Made by a program: the position numbers and the translations under genes. From positions 1-19,323 of the forward strand of contig JAKISY010000089.1 in the NCBI GenBank assembly GCA_021648365.1: DNA of 19,323 nt. The letters are read 5' to 3'. Below the pieces are notes generated by a model, which saw only the letters and a program-made list of their open reading frames with translations, had not been told where the DNA came from and ran no database searches. Shown here in pieces: positions 1-6,082 of the stretch (positions are counted from its first letter, which is position 1; each line of letters starts with the position of its first letter). Origin of the DNA: Verrucomicrobiales bacterium (GTDB lineage: Bacteria; Verrucomicrobiota; Verrucomicrobiia; Verrucomicrobiales; DEV007).

Positions 1-100
1 GTTTCGCCGTCTCGGCATCGCCCGCCCACAGCTCATTCGAGACGGAAAACAAAACCATCGCTGCTGCCAAAACGTGAAAAAAACTCGTGCGCAATTTCAT
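1..100 (-). CDS. N-terminus of a secreted protein, cut by the window edge
   Basis: Reading leftwards from the ATG at 100-98, the frame is open to the edge (33 codons). It starts MKLRTSFFHVLAAAMVLF, a basic n-region followed by a hydrophobic core, and continues to LWA-GDAE, which looks like a signal peptidase I site. The visible part is therefore a Sec signal peptide plus a few mature residues. The protein is probably exported to the periplasm or beyond. Nothing of the functional domain is present, so no function can be given. The frame was too short to be listed automatically; the signal-peptide composition is the support. Confidence 0.6.
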   Translation of the reverse strand, partial: MKLRTSFFHVLAAAMVLFSVSNELWAGDAETAK

Positions 101-454
101 TGAGCCTAAAGCTACAAATTTCCAAGTCCTAAGTCAAGCCTCTCCAAAAAACGGATTTTTCATCCGCGTTCCATTATCTGTGGGAGAGGGATTCCCAGAC
201 AAGTTCGTATTGAATATGAAGCGCCGCTGGCTATGTTATGAGCCGTGGCAATGCGGGTGAGAGGATCTTTTTTTAAATCACAGGCTACGAACTTTTTTGA
301 AACTCTGGACGAGGCTTGTGAGATATCAAGATGCTTGGTTCACAAAAACACAAAGGTGCGTATTGCTTGGATTGCAGCTGAGTCCTCCTTTAATCGTCAC
401 GGTAGCGTTTATGCACCCTTTCCAATTCTGAAAATTTGTGACACCATATTATAT
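101..454. other. Intergenic region between divergent genes, no supported gene
   Basis: This 354-bp AT-rich stretch separates the minus-strand secreted protein from the plus-strand exported protein. An open frame runs from an ATG at 245 into the 455 gene, but its first 70 residues show no family pattern and would bury the signal peptide inside the protein, so I treat it as non-coding. Promoters for both flanking genes should lie here. I see only a weak plus-strand candidate, TTATAT directly before the ATG at 455, and no convincing -35 box. Confidence 0.5.
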
Positions 455-1057
455 ATGAGATATTTAAAACTACTAATATTGGCAAAGATCGCATTTTTTC
501 TTTCCCCGATTGATCAAATAAACGCTCAAACTGAAAGCCCTGCACAAACAGTCGTTCTAGAAATTGTTCAACCTGTGACGCCCAAGAAAATCGCGGCGAA
601 TGTGACTCCTTTATTTTGGAAAGCCGAAATTAATGACTCGAAAATCACGCTCCCACTTAGAAATATCGTATATTATGGAGTTCAAAACTATGTGATCGAT
701 GATTTGATCAAAGTCCGGGAATTAACGATCTCTACCAATGCACAAAGCTTAGTCCGCATCTACCACATCCGACCACTATCCACTGTGAAAAAAGCAGCGG
801 AAACATTAAATTCCGCTAGTAAAATAGAGAACTTGCAAAATATAGTGGCAGGTAAAGCCGGTGCAGATGATAAACTTCCCGTAAAAGTATTTCCGACTAC
901 GACCCATGCCAACATGGTCGAATACCGTGTCAAAGACGACAAGCAAATCGACGAACTGTATAGCCATCTCGAATCAACTATGATCGAGTATCACGCCCGC
1001 ACCCTAATACCAAGCCAACGAAACTTAACGGTTCGGGAAATCAAAATTAAAGACTGA
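455..1057 (+). CDS. Exported protein of unknown function, about 200 aa
   Basis: I start the gene at the ATG at 455 because it begins MRYLKLLILAKIAFFLSP and leads into INAQTES, a signal peptide with a likely cleavage after Ala-Gln or nearby; the longer in-frame start at 245 would bury this. The mature part (about 175 aa) is soluble-looking, with alternating hydrophobic strands such as VVLEIVQPV, ITLPLRNIVYYGV and LVRIYHIRPL, which suggests a beta-rich or alpha/beta domain. It ends with a charged segment (VREIKIKD). No motif or family is recognised. It stands alone, with about 225 bp before the next gene. Likely periplasmic, function unknown. Confidence 0.65.
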   Translation: MRYLKLLILAKIAFFLSPIDQINAQTESPAQTVVLEIVQPVTPKKIAANVTPLFWKAEINDSKITLPLRNIVYYGVQNYVIDDLIKVRELTISTNAQSLVRIYHIRPLSTVKKAAETLNSASKIENLQNIVAGKAGADDKLPVKVFPTTTHANMVEYRVKDDKQIDELYSHLESTMIEYHARTLIPSQRNLTVREIKIKD

Positions 1058-1204
1058 TTCTTCTATATGAAAAATATGATCTGCGTCCACAAATCTGGAC
1101 CATGATTGGAAAGGTGCTTTGCTTGAATATCAATGACTTGAACAGCACCGCAGCCCCAACACTTATACCAAGGCAGCCAGCTTTTTATGATTTCCTCTTT
1201 TCTT

Positions 1205-1228
1205 ACTTCGTGCTTTTGTGTCTTCGTG
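1205..1228. repeat. Three 8-bp units of a TTCGTG/TTTGTG intergenic repeat
   Basis: The stretch reads ACTTCGTG, CTTTTGTG, TCTTCGTG, three octamers sharing a xxTTyGTG pattern. Short tandem CTTCGTG/CTTTGTG repeats are common between genes in several large bacterial genomes. It lies between the exported protein and the DUF3592 gene and overlaps no gene. No function can be inferred. Confidence 0.5.
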
Positions 1229-1283
1229 TGAGATCTTCATGATTTAGCATTTATATCAAAAAGTGGCCACTAGAGAAAGGGCG

Positions 1284-1805
1284 ATGAGCAAGACTTCTGT
1301 AAATAAAACACAAGCAAGTGAATGGGGCGGCCGGATCTGGATGGGCATGCTCGGGCTCTCACTTTGCGCGATGGGGTTCGCGGGTTGCACTTTTTTGTGG
1401 CTCTCGTTTCAAAAAGCACGAAGTACAGATCACTGGGTTGAGCGCCCAGCTAAAGTAATCGTCTCGATGGTGGATCACAGTCGTCGCACGCAGCACAACG
1501 ATGTTAAGTTCCAACTGCAGCTTCATTACCGCTATGAATTCGAAGGCAAAAGTCACCTTTCCTCTAAGATCAAAGTCCGCCCCATCGCCAGCAAAGTCGA
1601 AAAAAAAATCGTCGCTTGGCAGCGGCTCTATCCCGTTGGCAAGGAGTTGATTTGTTACGTGAACCCAGAGCAAGCAGATCAAGCTATTTTGATCAAACCA
1701 ACCAAGGCGGCTATCTATTCTCTGTGGTTCCCCGCCATATTGATACTATTTGGCATTCGCTTGATCAGCGGTATATTTTCAACAAAACCACGGGAGAAAG
1801 TTTGA
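1284..1805 (+). CDS. DUF3592 membrane protein
   Basis: A 173-aa protein with a transmembrane segment at about residues 17-42 (WMGMLGLSLCAMGFAGCTFLWL), a central soluble domain, and a second transmembrane segment near 145-165 (SLWFPAILILFGIRLI). The middle carries the DUF3592 signature: ARPAKV-like (ERPAKVIVSMVDHS), a hydrophobic strand ending YRYEFEGKSHLSS, then YPVGKELICYVNPEQADQAIL. The role of this family is unknown; it is an inner-membrane protein with an extracytoplasmic beta domain. I prefer the ATG at 1284, preceded by AGAAAGG, over the GTG at 1263. Its stop overlaps the probable TTG start of the next gene, so the two are likely translationally coupled. Confidence 0.75.
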   Translation: MSKTSVNKTQASEWGGRIWMGMLGLSLCAMGFAGCTFLWLSFQKARSTDHWVERPAKVIVSMVDHSRRTQHNDVKFQLQLHYRYEFEGKSHLSSKIKVRPIASKVEKKIVAWQRLYPVGKELICYVNPEQADQAILIKPTKAAIYSLWFPAILILFGIRLISGIFSTKPREKV

Positions 1806-2377
1806 CCTTCTTCAAGCAAGCTTCAAGCTGTGATATGGCACCTACATTATTTTCAACACTCAAAAAAACCTTCACCGATCAGGGCTGGGCTTACTCAGAA
1901 GTAGAGGATCAAGAGGTGATCTTGGCAGGATTCGAAGCCCAACATTTAAAGGTTCAAATACATGCGCAAGTTTTTGCTGAGATTGGCGCTCTCTCTGTGG
2001 TATCCGAGTCAGATAAATCAAGCTATTCTCCAGCCTTGCGTGAGCGCATCGCCGAATTGATTTTGCGCACCAACCAGATCTTGACGGTAGGAAACTTTGA
2101 GATGTTTTGGGATGAAGGGCGGGTGGTTTTCCGAGTCAGCAACCTCTTCCCAAAAGGTGAAGGCGATAGCGACATCATCGTCGGTATGGTGCTTGCTACG
2201 ATCGCTGAAGTAGATCGACTAGCCCCTATGTTAAACACGCTTTTTGATGCAGAAAAATGCACCGACGGAGAATTAGCCGCTTTAAGCATTCCTTTATTAA
2301 TGGAAACTGATTTGGAAAGCGCGACATTGCCAGATCCTACTCGGCCAGAAGCTCCAATGCCACAGGAAAATGAATGA
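1802..2377 (+). CDS. YbjN-like domain protein
   Basis: The protein is about 191 aa from the TTG at 1802, which overlaps the preceding TGA and lies just after GGGAGAAAG. An ATG at 1835 (MAPTLFSTL) is an equally sensible start. The core (LFSTLKKTFTDQGWAYSEVEDQEVILAGF, then a strand-rich half with RIAELILRTNQILTVGNFEMFWDEGRVVFRV) follows the order of YbjN-type proteins, which have a fold like type III secretion chaperones. The tail is acidic and proline-rich. There is no signal peptide or membrane segment, so it is probably cytoplasmic. Sitting between two membrane proteins with overlaps on both sides, it may be a soluble partner of one of them; that is inference. The longer frame from 1616 overlaps the DUF3592 gene and is not used. 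Confidence 0.65.
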   Translation: MTFFKQASSCDMAPTLFSTLKKTFTDQGWAYSEVEDQEVILAGFEAQHLKVQIHAQVFAEIGALSVVSESDKSSYSPALRERIAELILRTNQILTVGNFEMFWDEGRVVFRVSNLFPKGEGDSDIIVGMVLATIAEVDRLAPMLNTLFDAEKCTDGELAALSIPLLMETDLESATLPDPTRPEAPMPQENE

Positions 2378-3260
2378 CAGGTATTACGTTTTCAGACACG
2401 GTGCCAAATCGGGTCCCTTTACTCTGCATGCGCTGCTGGATGAAATCGACGCTCAACGAGCAGACTACGAAGACCTCTGTTTGCGCATCGGCTCCGACAC
2501 TTGCGAAAAATTACGCGAAGTTCTCGATTGGGATGATCACGACATCGTCTCTCCCTCGGCCACTGTCACAAAACCAGCTACACAAAAAATCTGCGCTGAT
2601 CGAGAAAACGAAAGCGAAGGTGAGAACGAAAGCGACTTAATTCCAGACGTAGCCCCCTCAGAAAAGCAACAAGACCTCGATAATCAGCAAACAGATTTGC
2701 TCGATGAAGACTCTTGGGATACCTCTACCCCGTCTAGTTCTGACGAAGAAATCGAAGACAATGATCAGGATATAGATCACGAAGAGACTCAGCGCCCTCT
2801 CAGTCGCCCGCCTAGGGATTCCACCACCATCCTTTATTCTGGCAGACCCTCTCTATGGAGTTACCCCAATAGTCTTTTATTCATCGCCATCAGCTTAGCT
2901 CTTGGCATTTATTTTCGACCGCAGTATGACTGGGCATTATTAGCAGGGCTTTGTAGCGCGTTGCTATTTTTCATGCAAATGCAAATGCGCCGCACTCGCC
3001 ATCAATACTACATCACCCCTAAACAGATCGAACTCATTCAGGGGCTCATATTAGTCAACTCACGAGAAATCCCCATTGATTATATTGGCGCTATCCATAT
3101 CCGGCAGCGTGGCTTGCAAGGTTTAGTCGGCTTAGCTAACATCGAATTTGCTACCCTCGAATCCCCCATGCCTATCCTAGTTTTCCACAACGTACGCGCG
3201 GCTCGGCAAATCAAAGACCTCATCCGCAGACTACAAGATGCTCTCGAATACGAGGATTGA
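2370..3260 (+). CDS. GYF-like / bacterial PH-domain membrane protein
   Basis: A 296-aa protein whose start overlaps the previous gene by 8 bp. Residues 1-50 (YYVFRHGAKSGPFTLHALLDEI) resemble the GYF_2-type domain found in many bacterial membrane proteins (display plus GPF motif). Residues about 75-150 form a highly acidic, Ser/Asp/Glu-rich, probably disordered linker. Two hydrophobic segments follow (about 167-183 and 188-205), then a cytoplasmic domain (RRTRHQYYITPKQIELIQGLILVNSREIPIDYIGAIHIRQ) typical of bacterial PH domains of the YdbS/YdbT (bPH2) class. Function is unknown; such proteins are integral membrane proteins. It ends 7 bp from the convergent dehydratase gene, with no recognisable terminator between. 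Confidence 0.7.
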   Translation: MNDRYYVFRHGAKSGPFTLHALLDEIDAQRADYEDLCLRIGSDTCEKLREVLDWDDHDIVSPSATVTKPATQKICADRENESEGENESDLIPDVAPSEKQQDLDNQQTDLLDEDSWDTSTPSSSDEEIEDNDQDIDHEETQRPLSRPPRDSTTILYSGRPSLWSYPNSLLFIAISLALGIYFRPQYDWALLAGLCSALLFFMQMQMRRTRHQYYITPKQIELIQGLILVNSREIPIDYIGAIHIRQRGLQGLVGLANIEFATLESPMPILVFHNVRAARQIKDLIRRLQDALEYED

Positions 3261-3267
3261 TCTAGCG

Positions 3268-3714
3268 CTACTCGCCCCCACTGAGCGTGATCTGCGCTTT
3301 GGTGACTACAGTCTTTCCACCGTCTCCATCCACCACCAAACTCACTTGCCCATCTGCTTGAATCAGCCCCCCCATCGCAGCTGTGATACTGACTTGAATT
3401 TCCAGCTGATCGCCAGGACGTGCAGGCTGCAAAATTTTAGCTTGGCGAACCGCCGCCAATCGCAGATTCGCAAATGACCTAGCCCCTGCATTTTGTGCCG
3501 CGATACCCGCTAATTGCGCTATCGCTTCGATCAAGATCACCCCCGGCATCATCGGATCACCCGGAAAGTGATGGGCAAGAAAATCCTCCGAACCTTTGAC
3601 CAAATATAAAGCACTCGCCGATTGCCCGGCACTCAGCTCGGTCAATTGATCGATAAATGTAAAACCCTCCCCATGAGGGAGGGCTTGCAAAGCGTGATCT
3701 AAATCTTCAGCCAT
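3268..3714 (-). CDS. FabZ-like 3-hydroxyacyl-ACP dehydratase
   Basis: A 148-aa hotdog-fold protein. The FabZ signature is clear: AHHFPGDPMMPGVILIEAIAQLAG, with the active-site His at residue 49 and Glu at 63, the spacing seen in FabZ enzymes. These dehydrate (3R)-hydroxyacyl-ACP in fatty-acid elongation. The N-terminal part (GEGFTFIDQLTELSAGQSASALYLV) also fits. A single-function housekeeping FabZ usually sits with lpx genes; this one instead follows an L,D-transpeptidase by 13 nt and is probably cotranscribed with it. It may be a secondary or pathway-specific dehydratase, so I give no gene symbol. Confidence 0.85.
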   Translation of the reverse strand: MAEDLDHALQALPHGEGFTFIDQLTELSAGQSASALYLVKGSEDFLAHHFPGDPMMPGVILIEAIAQLAGIAAQNAGARSFANLRLAAVRQAKILQPARPGDQLEIQVSITAAMGGLIQADGQVSLVVDGDGGKTVVTKAQITLSGGE

Positions 3715-3727
3715 ACAGACCTTGAAA

Positions 3728-4723
3728 CTACTGTTTACCGTCAGCTTTACGCAATGCCTGCGATGCCAAGATCGTAAAGCCGGGGTTAGATTTACTTTGT
3801 TTGGTCACAGCCTCACTGGTGACTACCACGATCGATCCAGGGTGCAGCAAGGTGTCAAGTTCACGAGCAAAGCCAGGTGGGATATGGAAAAAGTCGGTCA
3901 ACGGCTCTGCGTGCATGCCTTGAGTTCCGCCGATCCGCATCCACTTCGCAGAAAGCTTGCCGTCGGGCGAATGAACCGCGCCGTTGCCTCGATTGAGCAA
4001 AGAAAAGGCTTGGGTGCCTGAGAATTTCCTCCCACTACGCGTCACCGCAATCGGGCTTTCACCAATCGGAACCCCATTGCGCAACACATAGATCTTTTTA
4101 TCCGTTTCGCTGACCAATACTGAAACGGGCCCTGATGGTGATTTTTCTGGCGTCCACATCCAACTGACATTGTTCTGAAACTGATTGGGACGATGCCCCG
4201 AAACTGGCGCGCCGTGATTATTGGTGACATAAGCCTCCGCGTAATCTTTGGTCACTACCACCGTCACACCCTTTTGAGTGACTCCAAATAGCAACTTTGA
4301 AAACTCATACGGCAAATGAATGCAGCCATGGGATTCAGGATATCCCGGCAAGCCCCCAGCATGCAAAGCCACACCATCCCAAGTCAACCTCTCAGAATAA
4401 GGCATCGGCGCATTATTATATGTCTTAGAACGGTGATCCTTGTCTTTATTTAAAATATGAAAAATGCCAGTTGGTGTTTCATAACCTTTTTTTCCCGTGC
4501 TAACCAGGCAGCGTCCAATCCTCACCCCATTTCGATAGACCAGCGCCTCCTGGCGCGACAGGCTCACCACAATCGTGACTGCCCCTTGCGGAGAGAGTTC
4601 CGGCTTCCACTCAAAAGAACGGGGATCATGCTGCATATCTTTAGCTTGACCACTGGAAATCAAACCAGCAAACAACCATGCAATAACTACTAAGGGAAAC
4701 TTAAGCTTCAATTGTATTCTCAT
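3728..4723 (-). CDS. L,D-transpeptidase (YkuD) with a degenerate second YkuD-like domain
   Basis: A 331-aa protein with a signal peptide (MRIQLKLKFPLVVIAWLFAGLIS, cleavage near GQAKD). Residues about 46-160 form a canonical YkuD domain: TIVVSLSRQEALVYRNGVRIGRCLVSTG, TPTGIFHILNK, and the active site H121 plus S131-H-G-C134. It would link peptidoglycan stems 3-3 or attach a protein to them. Residues about 198-305 repeat the same order (SVLVSETDKKIYVLRNGVPIGESPIAVTRSG, then FFHIPPGFARELDTLLHPGSIVVVT), but the position matching Cys134 is Phe278 and the SHG is lost, so this copy cannot be catalytic. It may bind substrate or be structural. The start lies about 47 nt past a terminator-like stem (see 4770-4808). 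Cotranscribed with the FabZ-like gene. Confidence 0.88.
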   Translation of the reverse strand: MRIQLKLKFPLVVIAWLFAGLISSGQAKDMQHDPRSFEWKPELSPQGAVTIVVSLSRQEALVYRNGVRIGRCLVSTGKKGYETPTGIFHILNKDKDHRSKTYNNAPMPYSERLTWDGVALHAGGLPGYPESHGCIHLPYEFSKLLFGVTQKGVTVVVTKDYAEAYVTNNHGAPVSGHRPNQFQNNVSWMWTPEKSPSGPVSVLVSETDKKIYVLRNGVPIGESPIAVTRSGRKFSGTQAFSLLNRGNGAVHSPDGKLSAKWMRIGGTQGMHAEPLTDFFHIPPGFARELDTLLHPGSIVVVTSEAVTKQSKSNPGFTILASQALRKADGKQ

Positions 4724-4769
4724 AGAAGGATATATGACACCTTTTCATCAAAAAAAAAGCCTATTCGCT

Positions 4770-4808
4770 AAAAAAAGGAGCCGACGCCCCGAGCTACGGG
4801 ACGCCGGC
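4770..4808 (-). terminator. Terminator-like stem with U-run, end of array copy 1
   Basis: On the minus strand a 12-bp stem (GCCGGCGTCCCG / CGGGGCGTCGGC, loop TAGCT, with two G-U pairs) is followed by TCC and seven T. This is the form of a rho-independent terminator, although three bases separate stem and T-run. It would end transcripts coming from the two small genes and the repeat array, or act as an attenuator for the L,D-transpeptidase whose start is 47 nt downstream. Confidence 0.6.
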
Positions 4809-4900
4809 GGTATCACATGCCCCGTTCACTAGGTCGAGGGCGAACGAACTATGCTGTCACTGATTCTCCCGAGCAGATTCAGCAGTAGTCCATGTGAATT
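4780..4900 (-). ncRNA. Array copy 1, structured RNA candidate next to ldt gene
   Basis: In minus-strand order: TTCACATGGA, a weak CTG/CAG stem around loop CTCGGGAGAAT, hairpin GCCCT/GGGGC (4841-4819), ATGTGATACC, then the compact 12-bp terminal stem (4808-4780) running into the U-run. It is the shortest copy and the only one with a U-run. All 12 terminal-stem positions pair on the minus strand (two as G-U), while the plus strand has two C/A mismatches. No promoter is obvious. Confidence 0.45.
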
Positions 4901-4978
4901 GGTATCACCATAAAGGCTAGGGCCATTTACAGTTGAAATTCTATTTTTCTAAGTGGTTTTATATCTAGCTTAAAATGT

Positions 4979-5129
4979 GCCAATGTCTCGAAACTTTCCT
5001 AAAAAAAGGAATTTTTCATATAGTTGTTTCGAGACACTGGCGTTACCACACCCTCGACACTTAGTCAAGGGCTGACTGGTCATTACTGACGCCGATCTCC
5101 CGGTCGAGCGCTGTTATTTCCAGGTGAAG
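4979..5129 (-). ncRNA. Array copy 2, structured RNA candidate
   Basis: In minus-strand order: TTCACCTGGA, a bulged CGC-CGA/TCG-GCG stem with loop CCGGGAGA, an 8-bp hairpin CCCTTGAC/GTCGAGGG (5071-5051) with one U-G, GTGTGGTAAC, then a 16-bp terminal stem (5041-5026 with 4994-4979, one G-U) closing a loop that holds a small TTCCT/AGGAA hairpin. Compared with copy 1, stem positions 4, 6 and 10 change as whole base pairs (G-C to A-U, C-G to U-A, C-G to U-A). No U-run follows it. Confidence 0.5.
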
Positions 5130-5198
5130 TTTTTTATTCATGTTGAGTAAATTAGTATTGCTTTGTTGAGCGAAAATCTTGTAACTTGTTGATTAGGA

Positions 5199-5366
5199 GC
5201 CGATGCCTCACAACTTCCCGAATGGGGTTTTTCCACTTCTCCCGTAATGGAAAAAACAGTTGCGAGACACCGACGGTATCACCCCCCGCTCTTTAGATTG
5301 GGGGCTGGCTGGTATTTGCTTTCACTGATTCTCCCGGTCAGTTTAAGCAGTTTCCAGGTGAATTGG
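5199..5366 (-). ncRNA. Array copy 3, structured RNA candidate overlapping a gene end
   Basis: In minus-strand order: TTCACCTGGA, an ACTGA/TCAGT hairpin with loop CCGGGAGAA, a C5/G5 hairpin (5304-5283), TGATACC, then a 17-bp terminal stem (5274-5258 with 5215-5199, four G-U, no mismatch). Inside that stem are two more hairpins: a TTTTTCCATT/AGTGGAAAAA stem whose loop again carries CGGGAGA, and a short CCC/GGG one, giving a three-way junction. Its 5' half doubles as the last roughly 29 codons of the 149-aa ORF, whose TGA lies in the TGATACC link. Confidence 0.5.
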
Positions 5367-5728
5367 TTTCCATATTTGCCATATTGGCGAAGAAATTCTC
5401 TGGGTGGCAATCCCGCATCGGTGATCACGTCTAAAATGCTAGTCGATGGCACCGCTACTGGTGGCACGCCCCAGCCTGGCAAACAGGCTGCACTTGCAGC
5501 AAAAGCTGAGGCATACATCAATTGGTGAGCCGCCGCTAGATTTGCCATAGAAAGTCCGTCAAAACCCGAAGGCTCCACTCCAAATTCATCCTGTGTCCAC
5601 TTTGACTCCTCGCGGCCATGCTGATAAATCTCACGCAGCGCCTGAGGGTATTTTGTGATGCCAAGTTCCAATTCCTCCAGCATGGAAGTCATCGTATGAG
5701 CACAAATTTCTGGTAGTTCTTGGACCAT
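5279..5728 (-). CDS. Hypothetical protein, 149 aa, ending in array copy 3
   Basis: Starts ATGGTCCAAGAA at 5728. The sequence is largely helical (LPEICAHTMTSMLEELELGITKYPQALREIYQHGREE) with a central Ala-rich hydrophobic stretch (MANLAAAHQLMYASAFAASAACL) and no signal peptide. No family is recognised. The last 29 or so residues, from about QFTWKLLKLTGR onward, are encoded by array copy 3. In copies 1 and 2 the matching frame is closed by stops, so this tail is not conserved as protein and the original end may have differed. It follows the 94-aa gene by 69 nt on the same strand, suggesting an operon. Coding status is likely but not proven. Confidence 0.55.
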   Translation of the reverse strand: MVQELPEICAHTMTSMLEELELGITKYPQALREIYQHGREESKWTQDEFGVEPSGFDGLSMANLAAAHQLMYASAFAASAACLPGWGVPPVAVPSTSILDVITDAGLPPREFLRQYGKYGNQFTWKLLKLTGRISESKYQPAPNLKSGG

Positions 5729-5797
5729 GATCGTTAAGGTTTTGAGGTTAAATGAAAAAGAGATGAAAAAATCTACATGACAGACAAAATATAATTT

Positions 5798-6082
5798 CTA
5801 AGAGCCTGGCAAATGCACGACTGAAATCACTGGAAGCTGCAGATCGTAAAGCGAGTTCAAAACACCCGATAAGGCGGCTTGATCCTTCAATGGACCTGTC
5901 AGAACTGTCTCGGCAGTCTCCATGGTCGTTTCGAGTTTCAGACCCCCCAATTTGTCAGACCAGCTTTGATCGAGATTTCCGCGAACTTTGATTTGATAAA
6001 TGGCAGGTTCTCCCATGGTGAGAGCGGGAAACTCGCTATGCCTCCCTGGGCTTGGTTTTAATGTGGTGCTGCTCTGTGTCAT
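5798..6082 (-). CDS. Small conserved protein of unknown function (VLTGPxxDQAAL type)
   Basis: A 94-aa protein. The core (YQIKVRGNLDQSWSDKLGGLKL, then ETVLTGPLKDQAALSGVLNSLYDLQLPVISVVHL) matches a widespread small-protein pattern in which YxIxVxGxLDxxWSDWFxG is followed by LTGPVxDQAALHGLLxxIRDLxLPLxSV. I know this pattern from many bacterial genomes but not an established function; the fold is probably a small alpha/beta sandwich. There is no signal peptide or membrane segment. The start codon is part of a 9-bp inverted repeat (see 6081-6104). First gene of a probable two-gene unit leading into the repeat array. Confidence 0.75.
   Translation of the reverse strand: MTQSSTTLKPSPGRHSEFPALTMGEPAIYQIKVRGNLDQSWSDKLGGLKLETTMETAETVLTGPLKDQAALSGVLNSLYDLQLPVISVVHLPGS

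Larger units (their letters stand above)
4780..5366 (-). repeat. Three tandem diverged copies of a structured element
   Basis: Copies at 4780-4900, 4979-5129 and 5199-5366 share one order. On the minus strand this is TTCACmTGGA, a small hairpin with CGGGAGA in its loop, a C-run/G-run hairpin with CTA in the loop, a GTGrTAC-like link, and a long terminal stem. Spacers between copies (about 70-78 bp) are AT-rich and unrelated. Unpaired C/A mismatches on the plus strand in the long stem become G-U pairs on the minus strand in all three copies, so the RNA-forming strand is minus. The region from 4724 to 5278 contains no supported gene. Not a CRISPR: repeats are long and diverged, with only three units. 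No known family is recognised. Confidence 0.8.

Noticed and set aside
245..454. N-terminal extension of the exported protein from the ATG at 245
   Set aside because: It would put a good signal peptide 70 residues inside the protein, and the added sequence has no family pattern.
1616..1801. Longer start for the YbjN-like gene
   Set aside because: It lies wholly within the DUF3592 coding frame, and the YbjN-like similarity begins only after 1802.
4780..5366. CRISPR array or integron attC series
   Set aside because: Units are 120-170 bp and diverged, with unrelated spacers and only three copies, which is unlike CRISPR. The stems lack the GTTRRRY/RYYYAAC core sites expected of attC and no integrase is nearby.
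5247..5528. Plus-strand 93-aa reading frame across array copy 3
   Set aside because: It is antisense to the 149-aa ORF and its sequence mirrors the RNA stems; no family pattern is visible.
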